From Fistulifera solaris (Eukaryota; Bacillariophyta; Bacillariophyceae; Naviculales; Stauroneidaceae), in the NCBI GenBank assembly GCA_030295235.1, contig AP026125.1, forward strand, positions 248,001-312,000: a stretch of DNA of 64,000 nt, written 5' to 3'. The number at the start of each line of letters is the position of its first letter. The first letter of the stretch is position 1. A model generated the notes under the pieces. It was not told the DNA's origin, searched no databases, and saw nothing but the letters and a program-made list of their open reading frames with translations. The translations under genes were made by a program, and so were the position numbers. Shown piece by piece: positions 9,359-20,081 of this stretch.

Positions 9359-11847
9359 ATGAATCATCCAACAAATACAATAAGAAATTTCACATCAGAC
9401 AAACGCATAGTCGACAATCAAAAGGATATCTTCTTAGAAAGTTCAAGCAGTCAAGAGGAAAAGAAAGAAGCCGGAAGTAGTTGCGATGAAAGCATCACGA
9501 AACGCTCTAATTCACAACACTCAAAACTGCCCCGCCATGAAAAGTATGACACCGATAGCCCTCGAGGGCCACCACGTCGAGACTCAGCAGCGACGGTGAG
9601 TTCTGAATCCTCATCATCTTCAGGGTCTGTCGCACCAAGGACTCCTCAGCATCAGATACGTGATGTTCGAACATTCGATGATAGAAATGTGAATGAGCTC
9701 TCGGTTCAATCGTTGTTCACTACTTCTGATCGGGATCGCGGAAACAATAGTCACCTGCTATGCCACTCCAGCAAAATAACAGCAAACGCTTCTGATGACG
9801 CACTCGAGAGATATGCTAGTCGGATACGACAGGAACTTCACCATAAAGAAATGATGGAGCTCGCTGAGGCTGCCGAACGAGCAGCAGAGGCCGGCGAAGA
9901 AAGCTTCGCAGTTCGCCCTTCGACGTTCGGAACCAACGAATGGAGTAATGCGATGGACGATTCAATATTGAAAACACCTACAACTTCAGCTGTTACGCGT
10001 ACCCACGGGTTGACTCCTTTGCTCATCCGAAAAAGAGTCGAAAAGATAGGCGTGACGGAATTAAGAGATGTACATGAAGTTTTTCCTGACTTTGGTGAGT
10101 TTCATACTCATTTGAGGACGCACTTAGTACGGAAGGGAGTCGATCGGAAAGCAACAATATTTAAGGAAAAATTGAAGGCTGACGCGGGTTTGAACTTTTT
10201 CGAGATCTCAATGATTGGATGTCACCTTCCACTGATGCTGCATTAGAGCAGAAGCACTCACAAAATAGCTGCATATCGGCTTGGGATATTGGGAACATTC
10301 TTGGGGAGCACATGGATTTGTCCGGTTCGAAAACGCAAGCCGCAGGGTCTTCACGGCACCAAGTAGAAGAAGAGTGTAGTGCCAGGCAGCCTATTGCGAT
10401 CGATGCCCATCCACGCCTTATCAAATACGAGAATCATAAAGTGCATTCACCGACGCGAAGGACATTGCGTAGAGCATTGTTTGACGACGACGAGGGTGAT
10501 TTCCCTCGATCGCTGCCTGAAACGCAAACCTTACAAGATACTCAGACGTCAAACAAGCAACAAGCGCCCAATATGTACTCCAGCACTCAGGACACTAGAA
10601 AGTCCATGAAGGATTTTGTGACACCTGTACGATTACGAGACATCCGTCGATTGTCCGATACGGACGACCGATTTGACGGATTTATGTCACCATCCTCGTT
10701 GCTCGATAGCCCTGTGTACATGGTAAGAGAAAACGAAGAGCAAAGAGAGCAAATTGGCACGGCTTTGCACAATTCAAGAGCGTCTCTCTCGTCAATCATG
10801 TTGCCAAGTCTGGCATCTACTCACTCAGTAGACATGAGGGTGGAAAAGATAGACGCGCGTATGATGGAAGGATCGCAGCCATGCAAAGCTGTCGAAGATT
10901 CACGCGATGAAGCCAGCGAAGATATGCCTTTAAGTGGGTTTCCCATCTTGGGGCCTTTGCTTCTGGATGGGATGACGCCGTTAACTTCTCGGGAGAGCAT
11001 CAGGCTTGAGGAAATAGAACCTCAATCGAATGAAGGGTTGCTCAATCTCAAACTTGTCAGCGTACATCAGGAGCCCAGCAACCAGCACTGCACGAGCTCC
11101 ATCCAAACGCCTCTGCAGGACGAATGCGGGTGTTTGGGCATTCCCACGAATTCGTCGTTGGATTCGAACGAGCCTTCATCGTTGTCACCTCAAGGCGGTC
11201 ACTTATCCATGCTCGCAACGGTAAAAGAAGAACGCTCGTTGTCGACACGAGTCAATCCGCTCGCAAGTTTGATATCAAGAATGTCTCCCAGCAGTAGCGT
11301 TTTTCATTCGATGAAAAATAACCGTCTGTACTTTCGCTCCAAAGCCAACGACGCCTTTTTGAACAATTATCTTTACTGCAGTAAATCGGTCGAACGTTGC
11401 CACAAAGAGCCGTTGAGCTTATTCTCAAAGGCGTGTCATGAAACTCCTAGCTCATGCATGGATTTAAACGTGAACTCGTGTTGTACTGCCATTCTCCCCG
11501 ATACTTTCAGTGACGTCCCTAACATGAAACCGACAAAAAATAATGCGCCGCAGCATAGTTTTGTCTCTCTGGGTGGAGCTTCATCGTTGAAGAGTAAAGC
11601 AGAACTATGGTTTGATCGAGCCACGGAAAATTTTGATCATTTTCTGGAGAAGTTATCCGGTGCGCCTAGCACCAGCAGTGCAAGGAATATTTCTTTTCAA
11701 GCACCTACGTTGAATAAGAAGATAGTCCCTGCGCCGCATGCGGACCTCCCTCCATCTTCTCCCGTCAGCGCCGTGTCGGATATTGAAACAGTGCTCGATC
11801 TAGATTCTATTTCGTTGAAAGAGATGGATCTCTCAACAAACAAATAG
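9359..11847 (+). CDS. Large disordered Ser-rich protein of unknown function
   Basis: About 829 residues from the ATG at 9359. It is mostly low-complexity, with Ser, Asp and Glu stretches, and no known domain is visible. A helical segment near residues 155-185 (ASRIRQELHHKEMMELAEAA) is strongly alpha-helical and could be a short coiled coil. A second folded-looking stretch runs from LTPLLIRKRVEKIGV to a DLNDWMSPSTD motif. Two frames overlap at about 10200. They join smoothly if the T5 run 10196-10200 has one more base (LNFFRDLNDWM). A 110-nt intron at 10095-10204 also fits, but its sequence is fully open and protein-like. The many SP and TP sites suggest a phosphoprotein, which is inference only. 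Confidence 0.6.
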
Positions 11848-12038
11848 AGGACTGACAGAAGATCTCCTCTACCTTGAACTTTATGTGTCATCATGCGAAC
11901 CGTCAACATGTATATTAAAAGACCGTGGTGAATGCACCGGTCATGTATAATCGAAATCTTCTACTGAACCACTAGTGATAAGCATGTCTATTACTCCGTA
12001 TTATTATTTGTATTGCCGTAAAGTATGCTCGAATTCAT

Positions 12039-12896
12039 TCACTCACGCCCCGGCGGCGCCAGATCTTCTTCCGATTCCGTCACGGCACTGAATCCCCGAA
12101 ACGCCTTGTTTTTGCGCACCAACACTTCCGGCACACCACTGCCATCCCGAACTACCAACAAATCATCGTCTACGAACGTCACAAAGAGTTGTCGTTGATA
12201 CTGCAGTTGCGCCGGAATGGCCACTTCCCGGTCCAGAACGTACGCCTTTTCGTACGTTTCTCGCAATCGCACACCCGACTGGGCTTCCAGGGCCGCCGAG
12301 ACGCGGACTTTGGAGGCAGCCCTCCCAGTAGTTTGACATCAATCGATGCTTCGACCCGCGGTTGACTCCGACTAATGGCAATTTCCAAATTTCCCGACAT
12401 TTCCACCAACGCGGCCGGCAATTTTTGGGCCAACGTGAGCGCAAAGATTCCCGGACTGTAGCCACCAGAATACAAAAAGAGCGCTAAATCACGGGTTGGT
12501 GAGGGCAACGCCCATTCGGGAGCGTATCCTCCGACATATTTGAGTTCCCAGATCCCATTGATGAGGGGGTGAAACTGCCGGATCGGGAGTCGGATTCAAA
12601 CTTTCGAGCCGCAACAGGGCTTCGTTGATGGCGGCCCGTGTTTCCGTACTCACCGTACCCGTCAATGTCGAAGGCAATAAATTGATGACTTTGTTCACCC
12701 ATGCTTCCGAATCTGTAGGCACCACGTCTTCCACTTCATCGACCACAACAACGTAATCGTCACTATCATCGACATTGACATCGGAAGGTTCACTGCGCAA
12801 GGATGAAGAAGCGAGGATCGGATGACTCCTCATCGGCATCGATGGGGAAAACGCCGTCACATTCGCGAAAAACAGGAAAGCCCAACTGAAACGCAT
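12039..12896 (-). CDS. Plastid fibrillin / PAP (plastid-lipid-associated) protein
   Basis: About 285 residues. The N-terminus is a signal peptide ending VTAF|SPS, the bipartite pre-sequence pattern of diatom plastid proteins (ASAF-like, with Phe at +1), followed by a Ser-rich transit region. The mature part has fibrillin hallmarks: NPTPDP, LINGIWELKYVGGYAPEW, SPGIFALTLAQKL, VRLRETYEKAYVLDREV and a C-terminal TFVDDDLLVVRDGSG. Fibrillins bind lipids and quinones in thylakoids and plastoglobules. The middle third is shifted by one base: the G5 run at 12565-12569 appears one too long, and the sequence at about 12320-12326 one too short. The two changes compensate, so the ends share a frame. The family is clear despite this. 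Confidence 0.85.
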
Positions 12897-13245
12897 ATTG
12901 AAGTGCTGCTCTATTGAGAAATAATAATTAAAAAGAATAGGGGATTGACACGTCCTTTCGATAAGGAACTTGGGTCAAAACAAAGCCTGCTTCCTTTTGC
13001 AACGCATCGAAAGGTCGAAGATGACGTGTGTGCGCGAGGAATGCTTTTTGGTTCGTTCGTCGCTCTGTGCTGGTTCAGTCACGCTTCCTTTCCTTCTTAT
13101 GAGTGAAGTACGTTTTCTACATACGAAAGATATGGGGGCCTTTCATTTTTTGACACGCGCGTTTTCGTTCCGATGAAACATTTTCATTACTCACTACTTG
13201 CAAGGCTCCTACCGTTGTTGATTCTCTTAGCAGGCTCGTATAACC
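12897..13245. other. Divergent intergenic region
   Basis: It lies between the minus-strand fibrillin gene and the plus-strand coiled-coil gene. A 68-codon open frame at 12970-13176 has no protein-like features. This is a probable bidirectional promoter region. Confidence 0.35.
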
Positions 13246-13527
13246 ATGTCTCAAAACAATGGCGACGACGATGATTTATACGACGACGTCATGGACGTCA
13301 AACCCGCCGCGAAAACGACCCAATCATCCGATCGGCAGGCCGACCATTCTTCCGGTCCGTTGTCACTGACCGAACAAGTTCAAATGCTACAAGAAAGGGT
13401 GAAAGAACTCGAACGAGAAAATGAACAATTGCAACGGAATATGGGTACCTTGTATCGAACGGCCAAGGCCGAGTTGCAACGCAAAGATGATCAAATACAG
13501 CAATTAATGAAGGAAACGAAAGATTAG
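13246..13527 (+). CDS. Small acidic coiled-coil protein
   Basis: A single exon encodes 93 residues. An acidic head (GDDDDLYDDVMDV, 6-18) is followed by a Ser/Asp linker and a strong heptad coiled coil from about residue 43 to the end (LTEQVQMLQERVKELERENE). A conserved-looking motif NMGTLYRTAKAELQRKD follows near 65-81. I do not recognise a named family; the layout suggests a small adaptor or oligomerisation subunit. The coding call rests on a good ATG context, the uninterrupted heptads and an isolated position between two minus-strand genes. Confidence 0.6.
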   Translation: MSQNNGDDDDLYDDVMDVKPAAKTTQSSDRQADHSSGPLSLTEQVQMLQERVKELERENEQLQRNMGTLYRTAKAELQRKDDQIQQLMKETKD

Positions 13528-13835
13528 GAAATGAATTTCGATTTCGAGAGCAAATACCATTCATTTTGAACTCCACATTATTGGCATACGAAGCTGCCCC
13601 TACTGCATACGATGAAAGTATATCTGTGGTTATGGATTTCTTAATTATTGTGGGAGCGATCGCCAAGATGAAAAGTCTTCCCCTTGAACCAGAGAATCAT
13701 CTTGGCAGAGAAATCACCGAAACGAGGCGTCAGTTTTCAGTCATACCCTTCTCTTCGTTTCTTAAACTGTGCTCAATGGTTTTTTCTTCAAAAATCAGTC
13801 GTACGCAAGGGTGTTGTCTCCACTCCTACAACCGA
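13528..13835. other. Convergent 3' region
   Basis: Between the stops of a plus-strand and a minus-strand gene. It includes short open frames with no protein-like character. Probably the two 3' UTRs. Confidence 0.3.
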
Positions 13836-15236
13836 TCATCCATCACACAGATCACGTTTCTGGGGTAAACACATTCTTTGATGGGATCCCACCAGTGGTA
13901 CACCCGTTCCGCCTTTTATAGTAAACAGTGGATAGCCGATTAACCGATAATGCGTCTCCATGATAGTAGCTGGATTGTGGTAATCAATGTCTTTCCGGAG
14001 GAATCCGCAGTACACCCAACTGGACTGACAGCCCGCATTGTAGCGTACTTCATCCAAGACGAGCGGATTGGCGCGGTGGGCGGGATAAAAACGACCGTGA
14101 TCGCAACACGCCGAGTCATCCGGATCGAGATCGTGAACAAAGGCGAATAGTCCCTGCTGGGGCAACACTCGATCCATTACAGTCTCCGGATCCACCGATG
14201 GAAAATCACGTTCATGTGGAACCGCCTCCGTTCGGTGAGCAGCCATCAAAATGCCTGCCTCAAGCAATTCAGATATGGCAGGAATAGCATCGTATCTCAT
14301 ATTTAATACTAGATCTGGTTCCGAAAAATACACGTACTTCCATCTGCTGGGGTTGGACCCTAACCAGGCTTGAACGTGATCGGGTTCGATCTGTTGATCG
14401 AGCTGTTTAAAGGCAGTCTGGAGACCGAGAGCGGCCAACTTCGCAACGAGACGCTTTCCTTCCAGCGATATACCGTCATACTCGATTGAGTGCAGCTCCA
14501 TGGTCCGCCCAAACGACGCCATCTGGTCTCGCACGATGGCAAAACTCCGATTGGCCAGAACTTGTTCGTATTCCGACACTCCCACCACAATCGCGCGTCC
14601 CATGCCCACTTTCCATAACGAAATCAACGTCGCCGCGAGTTCCAACGCCAACAAATCATTTTCTTCGGCGATCCCGGATGTCACGCGTACCGGTAAAACA
14701 GCGAGGGTCGCCGGAGCGACGGCGTCCGGGGATAGATCGTACGGTTCGGTGCGTTGTATGTACCGTGTGAGAATCGAAGTGAGTTGCTCGGTCACATTGG
14801 GTTGTGCCGGAAACGCCATCATCCGTTTGACATATTGCGACCAGTGCTCGACCATAAAATCCAACCAATCTCTTGTCAGTCGGATATCCCGGTAATGATG
14901 AAAAATGTATGATTTAAAGGCGACATCTTCCGGGACGCCCATGTCATCGTAATTTGTGTTCAAAAAAGAGTCCAGCTTCTGCCACCACATGCCGCTATAA
15001 TATTCGCCGTACGAACCGAAATCGGAAGGATGCAAAAAATGCACAGTGCGCTGTGTTGGATGTGTGAGTGATGGACGCGTCTCATTGTCACGAGGGAGTT
15101 GCGTGAGGCTCGTGTTCTGTTCATAATCACAAAAACGGAACGACAACCGTTCATTTGTTAAGGAGTAAAGTGAAAGAAAGCCGAGAAAGGAAAGAAGGAG
15201 AGGACCCGATCGAATCTTTCCTGCTGTGCTTGTCAT
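13836..15236 (-). CDS. Type II membrane, glycosyltransferase-like protein
   Basis: 466 residues from the ATG at 15236-15234; the open frame continues upstream, but only to a TTG. A signal anchor covers about residues 12-28 (LLLSFLGFLSLYSL), and the remainder would be lumenal. The central part has an alternating beta-alpha pattern with AIVVGVSEYE and a WKYVYFSEPDLVL motif, whose aromatic-Phe-x-Glu-x-Asp pattern recalls nucleotide-sugar metal-binding sites. The C-terminal half is Cys- and His-rich (DSACCDHGRFYPAH, YNAGCQSSWVYCG), which suggests disulphides. I infer a stramenopile secretory glycosyltransferase, but cannot place it in a numbered family. The frame is continuous. Confidence 0.6.
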   Translation of the reverse strand: MTSTAGKIRSGPLLLSFLGFLSLYSLTNERLSFRFCDYEQNTSLTQLPRDNETRPSLTHPTQRTVHFLHPSDFGSYGEYYSGMWWQKLDSFLNTNYDDMGVPEDVAFKSYIFHHYRDIRLTRDWLDFMVEHWSQYVKRMMAFPAQPNVTEQLTSILTRYIQRTEPYDLSPDAVAPATLAVLPVRVTSGIAEENDLLALELAATLISLWKVGMGRAIVVGVSEYEQVLANRSFAIVRDQMASFGRTMELHSIEYDGISLEGKRLVAKLAALGLQTAFKQLDQQIEPDHVQAWLGSNPSRWKYVYFSEPDLVLNMRYDAIPAISELLEAGILMAAHRTEAVPHERDFPSVDPETVMDRVLPQQGLFAFVHDLDPDDSACCDHGRFYPAHRANPLVLDEVRYNAGCQSSWVYCGFLRKDIDYHNPATIMETHYRLIGYPLFTIKGGTGVPLVGSHQRMCLPQKRDLCDG

Positions 15237-16119
15237 GGATAATTCTGTCACCTCATGGGTTCTCTCGCGAAACGTTTGCGGCAAGCTAAATATATTCGCA
15301 GGATATTGATCCTCGTTAGCGTCTCCCGTATCGTTTAATTCAATCGAAGAAATCTCTTACTGTTTAGATTGTTGTGAGGACCTTCAAATTATCTTCACTG
15401 CAATCGAACGTCCACAATATTGTTGTCATTGTCATTGCCGAGCGGACGATCGACGCGATCGATGAGACCGAAATAAAGTATTACCGGTAAGACATATTTT
15501 CAAACTAAAAGTTCCGTCGTTCTGCCGGGAAGCAACAAGCAACAGCATTGGCATGCGACAGGCACGCACTTCTACGCATTTCTTGGTACATTGTTGTACG
15601 TGGTCGAAATTCTGGAAGAAGGGTCGCGTGTCGTTTGTGGCCCGCGACCATCTACTTTATCTTACAGTGTCTCAAGACGTCACCCTACCTTGAACCGTGA
15701 AGCCCTGATGCAAGCTACATTCTGACAAATAGTCCTTCTTCATCCGGTACTAAGAAAAACCCGGATCGGAAATCGGAACAGTTCGCTTCAGTCAGTAGAC
15801 ACCAATGTACAATTGGTTGGAGAGTTCGGCGCCCGAAGGCGACGTACTTTTTCTATCCGAGGACGAGAGGTGGAGAAACAGCAACGTGACTTCGCGTTTG
15901 TGAAGCGCTTCGGCATGCCGTTTAAACTCTGTTCGCTTTCACTCGCCTTTTTCGAAACTCTCCCACAGGTCACTTGTCAGCCGTCCCTTTGCGTCGATTG
16001 CGAACTCGATTGATCGCATTGTCAATCGAGTCGACTATCGAATTGTAAGAAAGCGAAGGACGAGTCAAGAGAGAGTCGACAAGGCATCGAATTCTTTTAG
16101 TCGAGAAATACCAGAAATA
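15237..16119. other. Divergent intergenic region, about 880 nt
   Basis: It lies upstream of both a minus-strand glycosyltransferase-like gene and the heat-shock-factor gene. An imperfect inverted GAA/TTC/GAA array at 15606-15617 (GAAATTCTGGAA) resembles a heat-shock element but has one spacer base too few, so autoregulation is only a suggestion. GTCGAC hexamers recur at 16031 and 16076. No gene seen. Confidence 0.35.
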
Positions 16120-18389
16120 ATGAGTGACCTCAATGCAAATAATATGAGCAGTATGCTACAAACAACAACAACAAACTTGATAAATGCCACCGCGCCTCCC
16201 TGCCGCCTTGTAGAAGACGAAGCAGATCAAAGAGCCCGCGTACTGGCAGCAGCATTGACGGAGGCTACGGGAATTCCTCTCGAAGCCAGAAACGGAACCA
16301 TCAACCTGCGTGGACCAGCTACCACAGAAGCCTTCCTTCCACCACCAATCAACAACGAGAATGCAGTCCTCATGACCACCATTGGACTCGGCATCGATCC
16401 ATTCTTTGGATCGACGTCCATGACAGCTACGGTGGCGGCCGTCAAAGCGGTACGGGATGCCATGGAGCGAACCATCTTGCGCTTTCCTTCCGACAACGCC
16501 AATCTACGATTACACGTTCAGTTGGGTGTACCTGCGCGGTTTCCACAGCAAACCACACCGATGCACGTGGATATTCAGCAAATTATTCCCATGTTGCCTT
16601 CGTTTGTGCCTCTCTTGCCCGTGGAAGTCGTAGTGGGTGGTTTGTTGAGTGGATTGACAACATCTCCGCAAAACATGACTTGCACGGTTGTGGCGTGTAT
16701 TTCTCTTCGTAGAATCACTTCCGTTCTGGAAGTGAGATCATCACCTAATTTGGTGAGTCTCCCGACGCAGAGAAAAAGTCCGACCCCCGCGCGTGTGGAA
16801 GCCGACAAGCCCGTGCATATATGTGCGGCCAGTATGGAGGCTGCGGAAGTTTTGAGTGGATCATTAAGTCAAACGCGAAAAGAAAACAGTGGGAAACGAA
16901 ACAATATCGATGTACTGGCTCATATCGGTGCCGAACTTCATGAAGAAGAACCCAAGGCGCAGCCGGAGGCGGAAGATGCTGCTGGTAATTGCAGTTTTAA
17001 AAAGCTACCGCCCGGTATGACCAGCAAGAAGAATAAAAGACTGTTCGTCAAGCACAGTTACCGCGACTACTCTCACGAACATCCCTTGCCGGATGAACTA
17101 GATTTGATGGATGCAGGGAACACGAGGACCGTGAATGCGGCTTTTCCACTAAAACTTCATGAAACGCTATCTTTGATAGAAAAGGATGGGAATGATCATA
17201 TAGTGGGATGGTTACCGCACGGTCGTTCGTTCAAAATTCATCAGCAGAAGGAGTTTGTCGAGATGATACTGCCCCAGTATTTTGTTATGACGAAGAAGTC
17301 ATCTTTTTTACGCCAATTAAATTTGTAAGTGAGCTTCGTAAGTTTTTAACTGGCAGAAACTGGGATCCAAGCTGACACCTTTGTTTTTCAGGTATGGATT
17401 TAATCGCTTATCGGGGTCAGGCGCCGATCAGGGAAGTTATTATCATGAGAAATTTCTGCGTGGAATGAAGTTTCTTTGTCGTCGTATTCATAGACAGAAG
17501 GTAAACGGTAACGGGATTAGGGCCGCGGGAAATCCTGAAGGAGAGCCAAGTACGTGAACTCAAAGCATCTTGTGGAAAATGCACCAAATGTTTGCTCACT
17601 TTTTTTCGAACTGCAGATCTCGGTATCTTTCCTTCGTGTCCTTTGAAACTATCGGAACGTCAATTAAATTCTGAACAAACGAACGGAATGCAGTTGCCCT
17701 TATCGTCGCCTCCAGTGGTTGCAGCACAAGGGAGTGGGAGCCTGACATCGCTCGCTGCGTACACAAGTGTATATTTAGCTACTCAGAAGCAGAACGAAGT
17801 CATGGGTGTTACGGAAATCGATCGAATATACGAGGATCAGTCTTCTGCTGGAGACTCGGGATTGTCCGAAGCGGCCAAGTCGACTCAACCTCCGGCATCT
17901 TTCATCTCCGCCAGTTTTCCTCTCAAACTCCATTGTATTCTCGATAAATTGGAATCAGAAGGATCCAATGACATTATTTCGTGGCTACCTCACGGACGGG
18001 CCTTCCTCGTTTCTAACGTGGATCGCTTCGTTGAAGAACTAATGCCTCAATACTTTCATATGAGCAAGTACGCGTCATTCCAGAGACAGCTCCATATGTA
18101 TCATTTTCAGCGCATCACTACCGGTCGCGACAAGGGAGCGTATCATCACCCGAGTTTCTTGCGCGGCTCTTCCGACCTGTGTTTGAGTATGACGCGAACG
18201 AGGATCAACGGAAAAGGAACGCGACGACCCGGCAATCCAGAGGGAGAACCTGACTTTTACGAAATGGATGCCATGCCCGCGGTTCCTCCGGGGTCCATCG
18301 TTGAATTTCCTACGGAGTCACCGGAACCAGCCGATTCGGTAGCGAAGAAGCGTGTGAGAGTTTCCAGCTGTGGCAGCGAAAGTAGCTAG
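16120..18389 (+). CDS. Heat-shock transcription factor with two HSF DNA-binding domains
   Basis: Three exons (16120-17324, 17392-17549, 17617-18389) with two 67-nt introns (donors GTAAGT and GTACGT, acceptors TTTTTCAG and CTGCAG) keep one frame for about 711 residues. Domain 1 covers about 337-438 (AAFPLKLHETLSLIEKDGND to FLRGMKFLCRRIHRQK) and domain 2 about 549-650 (ASFPLKLHCILDKLESEGSN to SMTRTRINGKG). Both show the winged-helix core (WLPHGR, LPQYF or MPQYF, the S-F-x-RQL recognition helix) and both are followed by the same GNPEGEP tail, so one arose by internal duplication. The first 330 residues are low-complexity. HSF proteins normally carry one such domain and bind nGAAn arrays as trimers. 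No clear heptad trimerisation region is visible. Exon 3 has no ATG ahead of domain 2, which argues against two separate genes. Confidence 0.85.
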
Positions 18390-18794
18390 ATCGGCTGAAA
18401 CTTGTTGGGGTTCTGTGTATATAAAATAATGCGTTATGTTCTGGGATTAAGCCGCATAGACGAATGTATTTCTAACTTGAAATAGATTTTCTTCGTAGCA
18501 AGAACATACAAGCCATGCAAAAATTTTAAATCCCAAACTTAGATTTGAGGAGGATCTTAGCTCTAGACTTTTAACGTGCTCCCTTTCTAAGGATCTTCCT
18601 TGCCTCTTGATAGGTAGCGTGAGCGGTCAAGCACCGAAGTCGGTCCGGTACTGCTCTGCCGATGATGGTTTTTTCGATGGGTTTTTGCGAGACACCTCCA
18701 AACTTATTTACTAACAACAAGAGGTCTACCTTCTTATTTTCAAAGCTCTTTGCGTGTTTGTATTATTTATTCTTCATCTCATAGTCGAGCATAC
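18390..18794. other. Intergenic region between two plus-strand genes
   Basis: 3' UTR of the HSF gene and promoter of the kinase-like gene. No features beyond AT-rich tracts. Confidence 0.3.
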
Positions 18795-19799
18795 ATGAAA
18801 CCACCGGAAGCTCTTCGTCTCGCCAAAGCTTGTCTTGACGATGAGTCTTTAACAGAGCAGTCCGTGTCGACCCGACGCGTTTGTAGTTTATGGTCCGGAA
18901 TGGGTTCCATTTATGAACTTCGAGTAGCCGATCGCCTCCATGTTGCCATCAAACATGTACCCGTGGCAAATCCGAAAGCGACGTTTGGTGAACGCCGCAA
19001 AGCTGTCGCTTACCAAGTGGAGGCGAATTTTTACGAACATGCGGCCTCCCAGTTTCCCACGCTACGTTTGCCGCAACTCTATCACATGGAACGTCCGGAA
19101 AATTCCATTACCTTGTGCCTGGAGTGGATGAGTGGACCTCGCTATTCCTCCTCGTCACGGGTGAAAGACGCCTTGACGTGGCTGGCGACCTTGCACGGCG
19201 AAAGTTGGGGAGGACGTGCCGATGCCCTGGTCGCGTCGTGCGGATTACACGCTCAGGGAACGTACTGGCATTTGGACACACGACCGGAGGAACATGCACA
19301 AATGCCAAATAGAGGATGGGAAGGACGGTTGAAACGTGCGGCACGGGCGATTCATGATGCGCTACAGCGCGATGTCATGCAATGCATTGTCCACGGGGAT
19401 GTCAAGGAGCCCAACCTATTACTCGATTCAAATGGGGTCGTGACCATGTGCGATTTTCAATACACCGGAAAAGGTTCTCCCACGCAAGATTTGGCGTATT
19501 TTTTCTGTTCGTCAGTCGACACGGAGGAAGTCGATGAAGAGCAATTGGTACGGCATTATCACCAAGTATTGACGCAGAAAATAGTCGATCCATCCGCAAT
19601 TCCTAGCTGGGATCACTTGCAGCTTTCAATGGACCTCGCTTATTGTGATTTCTGTCGATTTATGAGTGGTTGGGGTTACTGGGGTTCGGTGGATGACATT
19701 CAATCGAGAGTCAAGGCAGTTTTGAATCGCCTAGATAATGGCAAAGACTTGGGCTCGGAGGAAGCGTACGACGCTGCTATTCGTCGTCATTTTTGGTAA
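18795..19799 (+). CDS. APH/choline-kinase-fold phosphotransferase
   Basis: 334 residues from the first ATG (18795); the frame is open further upstream only from a TTG. The protein-kinase-like APH fold is shown by HVAIKHV (nucleotide-binding Lys region), the catalytic loop VHGDVKEPNLLL with its Brenner motif H-G-D-x(4)-N, and a metal-binding CDFQYTGKGSPTQDLAYFF where the D-F-Q replaces D-F-G or D-W-E. The second Asp (QDLAYF) is the usual APH/EcKinase signature. Family members phosphorylate small molecules such as choline, ethanolamine, ecdysteroids or aminoglycosides. The substrate here cannot be inferred. A later CDFCRFMSGWGYWG motif is typical of the algal members. Confidence 0.75.
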   Translation: MKPPEALRLAKACLDDESLTEQSVSTRRVCSLWSGMGSIYELRVADRLHVAIKHVPVANPKATFGERRKAVAYQVEANFYEHAASQFPTLRLPQLYHMERPENSITLCLEWMSGPRYSSSSRVKDALTWLATLHGESWGGRADALVASCGLHAQGTYWHLDTRPEEHAQMPNRGWEGRLKRAARAIHDALQRDVMQCIVHGDVKEPNLLLDSNGVVTMCDFQYTGKGSPTQDLAYFFCSSVDTEEVDEEQLVRHYHQVLTQKIVDPSAIPSWDHLQLSMDLAYCDFCRFMSGWGYWGSVDDIQSRVKAVLNRLDNGKDLGSEEAYDAAIRRHFW

Positions 19800-20081
19800 A
19801 TGGAAACGAAATAATGATGGGAGATGTACCTGGTTAGAACTGTATTATTGCCAACTAGCTGAAGCAGAGATTATAGAGAGTAAAATAGCTAAAGCTACTA
19901 CTTTAGAGATTGAGTTCATAATTCGTGATTGATCTAATTCCCGGGGGCCGTCTGTTGTCGTTCACTTCGATGAGTTTCGTTTCCCTTCCGACACTTTCGC
20001 AAAAAAGGTGTATTGTTGTGCTTCTTATTGATTTCTTTCAAAGGGAATAATTAGAACAACATATCATCAATAAATACACAA

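Noticed and set aside
14486-14895. Plus-strand open frames of 94-131 codons
   Set aside because: They are shadows of the continuous minus-strand glycosyltransferase-like gene.
15606-15617. Heat-shock element upstream of the HSF gene
   Set aside because: The GAA/TTC/GAA array has a one-base spacer where two are needed, so it is not listed as a regulatory site.
17392-17557. End of the HSF gene at the TGA at 17555-17557
   Set aside because: A GTACGT donor five bases ahead and a CTGCAG acceptor give an in-phase join to the second domain, whose exon has no ATG upstream of the domain.
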